From Entrophospora sp. SA101 (lineage: Eukaryota; Glomeromycota; Glomeromycetes; Entrophosporales; Entrophosporaceae): a stretch of DNA of 64,000 bases. The notes below the pieces were generated by a model. That model saw only the letters and a list, made by a program, of their open reading frames with translations. It searched no databases and was not told where the DNA came from. Below, piece by piece: positions 1-11,173 of the stretch (positions are counted from its first letter, which is position 1; each line of letters begins with the position of its first letter). A program made the translations under genes and the position numbers. The stretch covers positions 24,259 through 88,258 of the forward strand of contig CAUDNR010001791.1 of assembly GCA_958430865.1 (NCBI GenBank), in the 5' to 3' direction.

Positions 1-335
1 TGATAATGAAATTCTTAAAATTATTCCTGGGAGAGTTTCAACTGAAGCAGATGCAATTTTATCATTTGACACTGAAGGGACTGTTGCTAAAGCTAACCAT
101 TTGATTGGACTTTATGAGGAAGCTGATATTGGTAAGGAAAGAATATTAATCAAGATTGCTTCTACTTGGGAAGGCATTAAAGCTTGCTTAATACTTGAGA
201 AAGAAAGAATCCATTGTAATCTCACTTTACTTTCTCTTTCCCTCAGGTTATTATTATATTCTTTTCCCCCCAAAAAAATTTTAATTGGATATTTTGCTAA
301 TTAATTAATACTTATAATTGTTTATCTATGTTCAT
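1..335 (+). pseudogene. Transaldolase exon fragment (B-like, truncated)
   Basis: This stretch matches 20110-20444 in the same orientation and holds one internal transaldolase exon up to the AGG|GTTATT donor and part of the following intron. It encodes the conserved segment around [12 protein letters not shown], whose lysine is the Schiff-base lysine of class I transaldolases. At 335/336 it stops abruptly and continues as the opposite-strand transaldolase copy. No other transaldolase exon follows in this orientation, so inside the window it is only a fragment. It may belong to a longer copy to the left of the window. Confidence 0.8.
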
Positions 336-383
336 TCATACTCACAATATATGTAGATGCGTGTGATGGAAAAAGAAAAAGAA

Positions 384-1669
384 TCAAGCAGATAAAAGCT
401 CTCTCAAGTGAGTCTTTAATTTTGCAAAATCTCGAATACCTTCAGCAAGTTTTTCTGTAGCCATAGCATCTTCATTAAGTGCCCATCTGAAACCTTTTTC
501 ATCAAAGGTAACTTTTTCTTAACTAATTATAAACCACGATTAACAATTTGTTGTGAAGTGCGTATATTTGACGTATATAAATAGTATGCATGCATAATAT
601 ACATGCATTATGTATATACAAACATTTTACACATAAACACAAATAACTTACCATTTTCAGGACTTAGGTTACGTTTAATGGTTTTTTTAGTATCAGAATG
701 TAATTGTTCTAACAATTTTGGACTAATAATCAAAAGATCACAACCAGCTAATTCTTCGCCTTCCCCTGTGTTACGGAATAAAGCACCCATAACAATAGTT
801 TTTACAATAATAATAAATTTTAGTGACAGATTTTACACCTGGATCTTCTTTGGCTGAGAAATCTTGTCCTGTATTTTTCTTATACCAATCAAGAATACGA
901 TCAACAAATGGTGAAACCAAAGTTACGCCTGCCTCAGCACATGCGACTGCCTATTATATATGAGAGGAAGAGAAACAGGGAGCAAGAAAACAAACAAATA
1001 TGTAAAAAGAATTTAATAATAACCTGAGGGAAAGAGAAAGTAAAGTGAGATTACAATGGATTCTTTCTTTCTCAAGTATTAAGCAGCTTTAATGCCTTCC
1101 CAAGTAGAAGCAATCTTGATTAATATTCTTTCCTTACCAATACCAGCTTCCTCATAAAGTCCAATCAAACAGTTAGCTTTAGCAATAGTCCCTTCAGTGT
1201 CAAATGATAAAATTGCATCTACTTCAGTTGAAACTCGCCCAGGAATAATTTTAAGAATTTCATTATCAAAATTAATCAACTATAATTATGTATTTGCGTG
1301 AGTTATATATATATATATATTAAGATATTATAAGTATTCTCCAATTTTACCAATTTATCAGTTGCTAATTCAACTTTTTTATCAATTGATCTATATAATA
1401 GATATGTGGAATATATTGTGAAATGATGAGCATAATTAGGTTTTTGTGTGGCTTGTAAAATCAAGAAAGGTTTGTTGTTGCATCTTGAGGCTTATACTTG
1501 GCAATCGTTCTTGTATAAATAGGATTAATTGATAAAAATTATGATTGGTGTTGGTTGAAGAATTTATTAATTTATTGAAAAAACTCTTACATTCAAAATA
1601 ACCAGTGTCAGCAACAACTTTAGTGTATTGTTTAATTTGATCAAGAACAGAAGTCACGAACTCATGCAA
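384..1669 (-). pseudogene. Transaldolase pseudogene, copy A
   Basis: Read on the minus strand from ATG 1669 (MHEFVTSVLDQIKQY) to TGA 384, this follows the transaldolase order: N-terminal VVADTGYFE, YKPQDATTN, the IKIASTWEG active-site segment, [10 protein letters not shown], the [13 protein letters not shown] block and the C-terminal [11 protein letters not shown]. Transaldolase is a pentose-phosphate enzyme moving a dihydroxyacetone unit between sugar phosphates. Compared with copy B it has a one-base loss in the TTTCTTGATTTT stretch near 1473, a deletion of about 65 bp near 1432, a one-base loss after IKAA (near 1083) giving an immediate TAA, and a 13-bp loss near 520. These lesions make the copy non-functional unless they are assembly errors. 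A functional gene is expected elsewhere. Confidence 0.85.
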
Positions 1670-1803
1670 ACTTGTGTAGTAATTTCGAATTCTCTTTCAT
1701 CTAAATAATTTTTTTTGTCTATAGTACACAGAAAACATTACAACTAATGAAATGAAGTAATCTTGCCCTGATTGCAACCCACTACGTCAAAACTTCTCAC
1801 CAT

Positions 1804-1882
1804 AATTTGGAATGATCAAGCCATAAGTTGTACTTCATGTGTCCTCTTTGCTTTTGAGCATTTATTAATAGAACACAATCCA
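1804..1882 (+). repeat. Fragment shared with the 3' part of the chitin deacetylase locus
   Basis: This segment of about 79 bp is the reverse complement of 27572-27650, where it lies at the gap edge in the chitin deacetylase-like gene. The shared frame reads WNDQAISCTSCVLFAFEHL and then HNP. Here the frame runs on for some 15 codons to a stop and is not joined to any deacetylase exon. It also occurs in copy C at about 41812-41890. It may be a gene fragment carried by the duplication, or a dispersed repeat that invaded the deacetylase gene. Confidence 0.6.
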
Positions 1883-1995
1883 GAACAAGTTCGGAATCTA
1901 TCTCAAGTATTCAAGTATTATTTATTAAAATAAATTTAAATTTTTTTTTGTTGTTTATATAGTTAATTTTTTTAAATTTAACTGATGTCACATGA

Positions 1996-2082
1996 TTTTT
2001 ATTATAAAATCCGCTAATTCCAAATTTCTCGTTTTTAATTTAGCGGATAAATTTCTTGGACCAAACTTATCCGTTAAATTAG
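1996..2082. repeat. Decayed pogo-like terminal-repeat hairpin
   Basis: ATCCGCTAATT is followed by AATTTAGCGGAT and later TTATCCGTTAAATTAG, which forms short inverted repeats. The core TTTAGCGGAT also makes the terminal repeats of the element at 52738-52898, and a similar hairpin lies at 22866-22907. This is probably a relic of pogo-type element ends. No ORF is associated with it. Confidence 0.4.
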
Positions 2083-2263
2083 TATAGTTTTATAGTCGTA
2101 CTATATACGTGGATCACTCTACCCTTAAGTTGATATTATCGATGATGTCATAATGCTGATGATGTCATGATGTCGACAATGTTGGGGATCATTAATAATA
2201 AATATTGCAAAATTCGTTTTTTTTTTACTTTTAAAAATATTTTTTTGCTTCTTTGTAGTAAAT

Positions 2264-2741
2264 ATGGCTGCAGCACCATCATATGCAGAAGTTTTGAAAA
2301 AAGATACCGATATTGATAATAAAGAACATGATAATAGTGAAACAGAAGCTAATTCCACCTTCCACAACACCTCCAGTTATTCTTACAAACCTAGTGCTTC
2401 TAAAGGTATAATAACAATAAGCAGTGGTGGAATAGATGACAACTATACATCTAGAGGAGGAAGTGATAAAAAATCAAAAAAATTATCAAAAAAAACAATT
2501 ATTCTAAGCGCTACGTTAGATATCGCTTTAGCTGGAATGCTGATTGGCTGGATTTATAAGAAACCTACTGCTACTAAAATTCAAATTGGTGTTGGATCAA
2601 TTGGCTTATTAACACTATATGGCGCTCAATGGTAATCTTGATTGATTATTTTAATTATTGTTATAATAATAATTGTTATTAACTAATATTTATATTTTCA
2701 AATTTACTTTTAGGATTACATATAAAAAATATAAATATTAA
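2264..2741 (+). CDS. Small two-helix membrane protein, unknown function, copy A
   Basis: Two exons, 2264-2631 and 2714-2741, with a GT..AG intron of 82 bp. They encode about 131 residues. The N-terminal part (MAAAPSYAEVLKKD) is hydrophilic and Ser/Asp/Lys rich. Two hydrophobic segments follow, at about residues 80-98 and 105-120, separated by the basic turn YKKPTATK. The tail ITYKKYKY comes from exon 2. The protein looks like a hairpin membrane protein with a cytosolic N-terminus. I recognise no family. Three copies in the window (also 18524 and 42268) all keep the frame, which suggests selection or recent origin. The sequence from about 2139 to 2605 is B-like, unlike its C-like surroundings. 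Confidence 0.65.
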
Positions 2742-4598
2742 ATTATTTCTATTATTTCCCCAATCTTTTCAATTATTTTAAATCATACTTCATTAATTAC
2801 TTTACATACATCTTCACCCCCAAAGAATGTTATTCTTTTTTAACGAATCGATAATAATTAATAAATAGTAATAATTAATAAATAATATTTAATAAAAGAA
2901 AATAAATTACAGTTACGATCATATAAAAATTTCTCTACATGTGTTAGAAACATTACTATTATACAAAATACCTTTAATACTAAGAACAACCTCCCAATAA
3001 TAATAATAACAACATTTTTGGAAAAAGTTATTATTACTATCTCGACACTGGAGAATAAACTAATTGATAATTCAATATTTTTTTGATCCACTAAGCTTTT
3101 TCAATAAAAAAATGTACATAGAAACAACTTTTAAGAATATTATCTTGTAAACCAACGCCCCATTGAAGTTGTACCATGCTCGTAATTTTGTGTACATCAC
3201 TACCACTAAGTCAGCGATAATACGCCAAAACAGATGTTATGTGCTATTAACAACATATATACCTGATTTTTGCTTTTATATTTTTTTTCGCAGAAAATAA
3301 TTTCCAATTGGTTAGCCTTTCAGTATTAGTAGATTCCACTATAAAAAATTACTAATACTAATGATTAAATCGATAATTTTGATTATTTATTATTTTAACA
3401 CACTCTTTAAACCAAAAGAATTATGCTCATTGTTGAAAAATGTGGGAATCATCAATTAATATTCATTCATCAGATAAGAATTATGTAATTGTTTAATATA
3501 TCGTAAAGTGCAAGACACCTAGTCCTGCAACCTTTTTTTGGTCTTGTAGATCCTTTAGCATTCCAAAAATAGGAATATAGCATCAAAAAAACGAATCGTG
3601 GTTTTGAAGCCAAGACCTTTTGCTACAAAGTTACAATGTATAAACAAACATATATGAAAAAATAGATATAAGAAATAAATTTTTTGTCTATTTAATTAGG
3701 TGTTGAAAATCGCAGTTATTGACCTGGTGATTGTATCGTTGAGACATTTTGTTTTGATGGTAATATTGATAAAGATGTTCATGAAGATACTTATCGTGTT
3801 AGCAATGATAATGATAAATATATTGCAACTTTGAAGCCATGATAATGTGAGAAAGGTCATGGATTTAATTCTTGATTTTGGTCTTACATCTTCATTTTTG
3901 GAGGAATTAAAGAATCTGCAAGACCAATAAAAGTTGTGGGTTTTGAAACGAGTTTAATTTTGGGGGATAAATTGGATGAAGAAGCTTTGCAATAGTAAAT
4001 TATACTTATCTCTATTAATAAATATAAAAGTTTTGGTAACTAGATATAAAGTAACCATTTAAAAATATTTCTAATAATAGTGAAATATATGTTATTATTA
4101 TGGTTATTATTATTTGGAGTGTTGAGAATGTTAGATTCCTGTAAAAAAAATTATTGATATTTTTCAAAGAAATATTTGTACTTTATGCAATTTTATTTTA
4201 GGTTTCTGCAAATATATATATATGTAAAATATGTGTGTATGAATGTGTATAATCTAAAGAAAAAAAAATTTACATTGATTTTGAAAGAAATCTATCAATC
4301 ATTGTTATTATGCTAAAAAAATATGAAATGTGAATTGTGATTTTTTTGAGTGTGTAAGATGAGTAAACATGCGTAAATGTGTGAATGCAAGTATGTATAA
4401 ATGCAGAAATTTATATCTGTCTACCTAATCTATCTATCTATTTAATTAACTAACTAATGAATTAGACGCTGGTTATTAAGAATGTGGTGGCTAAGATAAC
4501 AATTATAATTATATAATGGTAATGGTGTTTTTAACGAGTATTGGATTTTTAATCAGAATCTACAAGATTGTCATTACTATCATCAAGATTCAGTAATG
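2742..4598. other. Intergenic stretch, copy A
   Basis: No convincing gene. At about 3704-3992 there are coding-like plus-strand stretches (for example RPIKVVGFETSLILGDKLDE) interrupted by several stops. This may be an unidentified decayed exon. 3112-3182 is the piece reused in inverted orientation at 13249-13318. The rest is AT-rich. Confidence 0.4.
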
Positions 4599-5163
4599 TT
4601 AGATGATTGATGGAGTTGAGGTTAACAATGCATTACTACTATATGATCTACCAGATAAAGTACGTCTTATCTTTCCACTTTTATCACTACAAAAATGATG
4701 CATTGTCGGGTAGGAAGTATGCGGAGTTGACATTCGAGATAATTTTTCCTGGATATCCTCTGGTATAATCAGTAGACCAGCAGCTAAACTTACACGACGT
4801 TGTTGTCCTTTAATTGATGATGAAGACGACGACGACGAGGACGACGATGATGATGATGGTGATGATGGTGACGATGGTGACGATGGTGATGACGATGATA
4901 GTGGGGATGGATTGGTGATTGACATCATTGATTTTGTTTTATTAGTGGTAGAAATGGGATGTGATGATTTTTTTAATATGGGTGTTTTTGATTTTGAACT
5001 TAATGATGGTAATAAATTATCAATAAACTTTGACACAAGGATTGTTTTTGTATTATTATTATCTTTAGAAATGCTAGTTCTAATATTTGAAAATTTTGGA
5101 GAACTTGTTTGTGAATTATTATCATCATAATCAGTCTTCTTCTTCTTCTTCTTCTTCTTGTTG

Positions 5164-5195
<32 letters not shown>

Positions 5196-6320
5196 TATTT
5201 CATCCCAATAAACACGATTTTTTGCCAAAGTGTCAAGAAAGATTGTAGCATCGTTTAGAAATAAAGCCAATGCTTCAAAATATGGTTTGACAACGAAATC
5301 ACCAAAACCAAGACTTATTTGTGACTGATGAGCTTGTTCTCTATCCATATCTGGAGATACAGGCAGGTTTTTTTGTTTTTCCAAGTCACCTTGTTTAAAA
5401 AATTCCTCAACAATAGAATCAGACCAACGTTTAGATATATCCCATGGACGTACAGCATTACTCAGATCAGCAGCATGAAGTAAAACTTTTAAAAAAATAT
5501 CACGTTGATCTTTATCTAATAGCTTTGAAGGTGAACTTGTAGACATTGAAAAATATTCAGGTGAGGAAGCAATGGAGGAGCTTGATGAATAACTACCACT
5601 ACCATTACTACTATCATTATCCAATTCCTCGCCACAAGATTCATCAGAAGATGGTGATGAAGAAGAACAAATGTTTGTAGAAGAAGTGGATGATGATGAT
5701 AAATTAATAATATTATGCAAAGATTCTAACAATTCATAATGATTCATCATATCAGTTGCTAAAATTATTTTCTTTATCAAAGATTTCAAAGTGAAGTCAA
5801 TTTGTTGTGGATCCATTCCTTGGAAATCGTTGTTGTTGTTGTTATGTAAATGACGAAACAATTTATGTTTTGATAGCAACTCCATTGTCAGTGTGCAAGA
5901 ATAATTTTCTAATACAGATTGATTATTATATTTGATTGCTAGAGGCGTTCTTGCATTAACCTGGTAAACATTATTTAAACCGGGATGTCCTATATCATGA
6001 CACAATCCAGCTATCATCAAACAAATCGAATCAAAGTGAGTCAAATGTTTGGCAGCACCTAAATCAACCAACATGTAGTATAACATGGCCACAACATCTG
6101 CCGCATGATAAAATGAATGATAATCAGTTGTAAAATAGCCTTTTTCAACATCGATAATAAAATCCAACATTTCTGATTCTTGTATTTGTAAACAACCACT
6201 CAAATCCAATTTCACCATCATACCCAACACTATACCATATAACTCTGGTATTGACCAATCCCATACGTTAAAATAGATTCCAGTGTCTGAAGATAATTTA
6301 TTATACAAAAATTTTAACAT
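4599..6320 (-). CDS. Class I 3',5'-cyclic nucleotide phosphodiesterase, copy A
   Basis: 573 residues with a full PDEase_I catalytic core, the enzyme that hydrolyses cAMP and/or cGMP in signalling. Visible family marks are HSFYH (His68, His72), the HDIGHPGLNN metal signature (His108, Asp109, His112), the second metal aspartate in LLHAADLSN (Asp285), and a probable purine-binding glutamine in SQISLGFGDFVVKPYF (about 334). A Ser-rich insert (about residues 207-268) splits the catalytic domain, and the C-terminal third is low complexity with Asn, Lys and Ser runs. The ATG directly follows a TTTTTTGTAG acceptor-like site, so upstream exons or a 5' UTR intron are possible. Substrate choice cannot be read from the sequence. 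It is closest in type to fungal high-affinity Pde2 enzymes. Confidence 0.9.
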
Positions 6321-7490
6321 TGTCTACAAAAAAGGAAACGAAAGGGAGATAAGTAAACAAAGATTTAGTAATGCAACAATAATATATTAGATTAAAAAAA
6401 GGACCTACGCTTTCACATATTATTAATTTGTCAGAAGGTAATGAGTTGTATTTTAATAAAAGCATGTTTTTTATAGATTATGTGTTAGTTTCATCTAATA
6501 ATAATAAATTAGCAGAAATAAAAAAAAATAATAAAATGAATCTATATTTATATAAATACTCTATATGTCTATAATATCAAAAAAGTATTATTGTTTTGTT
6601 TGTAAAAAAAAGTTTTTTAAATTTTGGCGTCAGTGATGATGACACAATAATGTAATTTGTAACGTGGTTTTTTTCTAAATATAAATAAATATAAAATCAT
6701 CGACAATCCTAATTTGTGTAATTTGTAATAAAGGATAATTAATTGGGTAAACAAAGGATATGTATGGGAGCAACAACAATTTTGGCTTCGAGACAATGAA
6801 TTATTGTATAGTTTATTAGTAAAATTAGTAAATGAAGGAAAGATAAATAAACGAACTTATTCCATATTTATTTATTTATTTCATTTTAAAATAAACCATA
6901 CATCTATCAAATTCATTTAAAATCTCTCTATTGCAAAATGATATCATTGAATAGAAATAGGCTTAAGCGGATTAGATTGTTTGATCGAGTTGAAAAATAG
7001 ATAGGTTCTCGTATTTGGTGATCTTTGATTACAACTGATTGAAAGTTTTCTGTGTATGATGACGATATGTTGATTAATAATTACTCCAAGATGCCTGCGA
7101 CTTTACGCCTTCTTCCATTACTCTTTATCTTGTGATTTGCCATGGTAATCTTTGAAGGTAGTCAGTAGATCAACAAATGAAATCAGTAACTAACTAACTA
7201 ACTCGCTCCAACCAATTGGGAATATCGAGCAAACTTGGATAGGAATATTCCTTTGATTTTTTCGTGTTTGAGATTTAAACAATTTTATTGTTTGTACAAA
7301 AGACAAATATTTCTTCGAATCAACAAATCTTGTGATGTCACGTATTCAAGTATATATTAATATATTTAAATTATTATGTGGCTCGTCCGTATCCCCTTAA
7401 AGATCTGCACCGCGTGAAGTTCACAATAATGTTTTAGACTTAATATTAAGGATACTCGATTTGTATACTGCAGAATTTTTTGTTTCCATG
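6321..7490. other. Intergenic, upstream of the phosphodiesterase gene
   Basis: AT-rich sequence without a supported gene. The region next to 6320 probably contains the phosphodiesterase promoter or an upstream exon. A CTAA-type short repeat is at about 7189-7203. Confidence 0.3.
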
Positions 7491-8260
7491 AATGAAACCC
7501 ATATTAATATTAATATTAATATGCAATAATACAAAATAAATTTTATATTAATAATATTACTAATATAGTAGTACTAAATAGGGTATTTTTGATGTTAAAT
7601 TTTGAGGGTCGCGTAAGATGCATTTTTTGAGAAATTACTATTATTATTATTATTATATATTTTCGATGGTTGCCGTCATTTTAGATCTATTTGTTTAAAC
7701 ATTAATACAATATTTACAATATTGTATACAAATAAGAACTATTAATAGTACGTAATATTTATTACCTATTACCCATTAGTAACAATCATCCGTCGTTCAA
7801 CCATTAAATACAATGTTATATATACAATATGAATAATAGAATCTAAGATTGTGTTGGTCTTTAAAAGCCTGCCAGTCCTTTTTGAACCACGAACCAGCGG
7901 ATCCTTCTTAATAAGGAAATTGTGAATTATAATTATTAATATTAATTTTAAATATTGCAAATGCCGTCCAATCGTATGTTGGACATGTGACATAGCCTCT
8001 TTCGTATTTTTTGAATTTTATTAATATATTTTTATTTAGATTTTTATTTTTTTATGTGCTAAAGTGAGGCCTTGTGACCACGTTTATTTATTTAAACTTC
8101 AATGCATTATTAAATATTTACGCGTAATCTTACCCCAATTAACCAATTATTAATTTAATAATAGTGAAACAAAAACAATCTTAAAGTGTGCTTACAGATT
8201 CGCTGAAGCTTTCTAAGTACAGGAAAGAGGCAGTAATCAGGATAAATTCACAAATTAAAT
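7491..8260. repeat. 770-bp repeat unit, copy in A
   Basis: This block starting TGAATGAAACCC and ending ATTCACAAATTA occurs at 12479-13248 and 47495-48264 as well, with no difference that I noticed. It contains a 74-codon minus-strand frame (7769-7993) without family features, which I do not call a gene. No terminal inverted repeats are visible, so it may not be a transposon. Confidence 0.8.
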
Positions 8261-9052
8261 TAATTGTATATGAAATCTTGCAATTAATCAAAACGTTAAC
8301 TCGAACTCGGCCGTAAAACGTAAAATAATTGAGATTGACCAAAAGCTACCTTCGCAATATGCATTTCACATCAAAATACTATCGAGTTAACCAGTCTCAA
8401 AAGACCAGATCAGACCGGTCAAGCTCAACCTCAAGTCAAAACCAAATTAAAATTATATCTTAAAATTAAAAGTCGAAACTGGTTTTTTGGCTTCGCACAG
8501 TTTCAAAACAATTGATTTCTTTATGGCTATTTGCATGTCACCTTCTTTTAATCTGTTCGCTTGCTTCTTCAGTTTGATCCCTTCTAAGGTACACTTCCCG
8601 TTGGTGCGGATGACATGTATGTAATAATCATATCAACGATTGGAAATGTATGACTTTTTTTAACAAATAAACTTTATAAATATAAATTATATTGTATTCG
8701 CCCGAAATGCTTTTGATTAGATCCTTCGACTAGGACTTGGGTTAGAAGAAATGTGTCTACCTCTTTTCCTATTATTATTAACAATGTATGTTAAAATTAA
8801 TAGTAAATTGTCAAATTATACTTTTTGTAGGCAATTTACTATGACTTCTTTTTTCCTTGTTATTTGATTTCTTCTAGCTATAATAGATGCATATTTATTC
8901 ATTAGTTGAGTTTGTGCAATTAATACCAATGAATATATTCGTTGTTAAAAATGATATCTTGTTGGTTTTATCTTCATTGATATCTGAAGTTTGTGAGGTG
9001 GAGAGAGTTGGTAACCTTATCATTATTTGTAATTACTTTCTTAATCTCAATA
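8261..9052. other. Intergenic, left of the Tc1 element
   Basis: No supported gene. It includes a somewhat less AT-rich stretch at 8290-8640. The short plus-strand frame at 8887-9141 runs into the Tc1 left end and has no family features. Confidence 0.3.
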
Positions 9053-9054
9053 TA

Positions 9055-10367
9055 CAGTCCCCCAAAAAAGTAATGGCGGGGTGCCTTTTATGCCATGTAA
9101 TCCTTTTTATGGTGCGATCAGTTGCTGTTGGGATATATTAGATTACTATCGGTATATTTTGAGACTTGTACTACACTGTTTGTTTACTTCGAATTTGAAT
9201 ATATATTTTGATTAGTAAAGCATATTACTTCGACAAATGGAAAATTTTTCTTTAAAAGAGAACTGCAAAGCGGTTAAGAACTTGTGGCGACAAGGCTACA
9301 AAAGTCCAACACAAATCTCTCAAAAGACTAGTGTTCCTCTTTGCTCCTGTGAACAATATGTAGCTCACCTTCGCAAAAATGGCAAAATTCCAGAAATTCA
9401 TCGTTCTGGATGTCCATGCAAAGTTTCACCAAAAATGCACCGCCAGATCGGCAAAATTGTAAATTTGAATCACTTTGTGAAATTAAGGCTCGACTTGAGG
9501 AAACCCACACAGATTTTGAGGCGACTGAACAAACTATTCGTAACGAACTCTCTAGACTTGGTTATGTTGCTACTTTACCAAGACATGTCCCTCTTCTCAC
9601 CAAACAAGCCAAGCAAAACCGGTTGGTATGGGCTCAAAGCCATTCACGTTATAACTGGCGCAAGGTCGTATTTTCCGATGAAACAACTTTGCAGATGTTT
9701 TGAAACACTTGTTTGGCTTGGTCACGCTCTGAAAAACCCATTACACCAATGGTAAAACACCTGTTTAAACTTCACATGTGGGGTGTAATTTGTGCATGTG
9801 GAAAAGTTGGAATGTGTATGTTCGTGGAGAACATGGATTGACACCTCTATCGAAAAATTCTCAATGAGAATTTGTATGACAATGCAAATAGCATTGGCAG
9901 GGATCAAAGCTGGGTTTTCCAGCAAGATAACGATCCCAAACATACTTCAAAGGAGGTTTGTGCAGGTCTTGAATTGCATCTGCCGAAGCGGGTTTTGCCT
10001 TGACCATCATATAGCCCAGATCTCAACCTGATCGAAAATATCTGGGCAATTCTCAAGCACAATGTAGAGAAGAGGGTCAAGGCAATGGTGGTGCAAAAAT
10101 GAATGTGTCACAGGAGACATTTATTGCGTTAGCAAGGGAGGAGTGGAAATAATATACCTGATGATGTAGTTCTTAGATGTGTTACTAGTATGCCAGATCG
10201 CATTTGGGTCTGCATTGATGCAGAAGGAGAACATACCAAGTACTGATTTTTTATAGGTATATCCTCTACCTAAATATGGTCTGGATATAAAAATTTGGAA
10301 ATAGTTTCTTATGTAGAAAATTTTTTTATATAAAAAAACACTCCGCCATTACTTTTTTGGAGGACTG
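9055..10367 (+). mobile_element. Tc1/mariner DNA transposon, copy A
   Basis: The left end CAGTCCCCCAAAAAAGTAAT and the right end, read on the opposite strand as CAGTCCTCCAAAAAAGTAAT, form terminal inverted repeats continuing into GGCGG(G/A)GTG. TA dinucleotides flank both ends (9053-9054 and 10368-10369), as expected for the TA target-site duplication of this superfamily. The element is about 1.3 kb, typical for Tc1. The same element, at the same place, is in copy C (49059-50371). Confidence 0.93.
9237..10250 (+). pseudogene. Tc1-type DDE transposase, broken
   Basis: The frame starts at ATG 9237 with an HTH-like N-terminal domain (VKNLWRQGYKSPTQIS). Near 9430-9465 it must shift into the frame giving EIKARLEETHTDFEATEQTI and KVVFSDETTLQMF (first Asp). 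A TGA at 9701-9703 interrupts it; the continuation carries WVFQQDNDPKHTS (second Asp) and SPDLNLIENIWAILK (catalytic Glu). All three catalytic positions can be found, but a frameshift and several stops separate them. The protein is therefore dead and the element could move only with a transposase supplied in trans. Confidence 0.9.
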
Positions 10368-10369
10368 TA

Positions 10370-11173
10370 CCTTTCCTGACTTCTACTTCTTTCTCTTGAG
10401 TTTTTCCTTCTCGGGTTTTATATAAAACGTTTGCAGATTTTTCCTTGTCATTTTATTCTAAAGTGTTTAATAAAAACAATTATTACCAACAAGTAAAGTA
10501 TTTAAATATTATGATAATAATTAAAAAGATCCAAACTGAATAGTTACAAAAAAGAAGCTATCAATTAAAACTAAAATATGGTTGTTTATTTATATATCAC
10601 AATTACTATTTATTTGTAATATAAATATGTAATTTCAAATTGATGTAAAAAAAAAAAGAATTAACACAAATTTCCTTCTAAAAATCTCTAAATAACAATC
10701 AGTTATCAATTTAACTAATAACCATTTTTTAAAGAACCAATTAACATCAATTGGCATGACATCATTATACCTGCAATATAAGCAATGGAAGAAAGCTGTC
10801 ATATTTTCAGAACCACACTAGTTAAAGGAGAAATTGAATGGTGTGGTGCCATGTTGCTAATTGTAGATGAAATGGTTTTTTCCATTAATTTCAATTAAAT
10901 TAATGGGGTCTGATTCATTTCATCAACAGTCACTTCACCAACACCCATTTCGTTGAAAGTTCTTTTCGTCAAAAATTATTTCGTCACAAAAAAAAAAACT
11001 TCATTAAACAAATTTCTCCTCACACACCTCACACACTCCACTTTCCTCACCTAATTTCTTAATAGTCGAATGATTTGTCACATTAAACGATTGGGAAGTG
11101 TATTTTCCGAAATTTTTTGGTGATCAATGTCGAAATTCTATTAATAAAATTAGCCACAAACCTTAATTTTAAC
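10370..11173. other. Intergenic, right end of copy A
   Basis: No gene supported. It contains a small inverted repeat around 10879-10905 (TTCCATTAATTTCAATTAAA region) and a TTTCGTCA-rich stretch at about 10950-10990. It ends at the duplication breakpoint. Confidence 0.3.

Larger units (their letters stand above)
336..11173. repeat. Segmental duplication, copy A (pairs with 40344-51177)
   Basis: About 10.84 kb is repeated in direct orientation at 40344-51177, with an offset of 40008 at the left and 40004 for the rest. The predicted phosphodiesterase and Tc1 frames are the same in both copies. The visible differences cluster near 850-890 and around 2220-2560. The left breakpoint is at TCATACTCACAATAT and the right one at CTTAATTTTAAC; the flanks are unrelated. 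The Tc1 insertion is in both copies, so it predates the duplication. It could be a true segmental duplication, two haplotypes in one scaffold, or an assembly duplication. Confidence 0.93.

Noticed and set aside
7769..7993. 74-residue minus-strand protein repeated in three copies of the 770-bp block
   Set aside because: Its repetition is explained by DNA duplication; there is no family feature, splice context or promoter.
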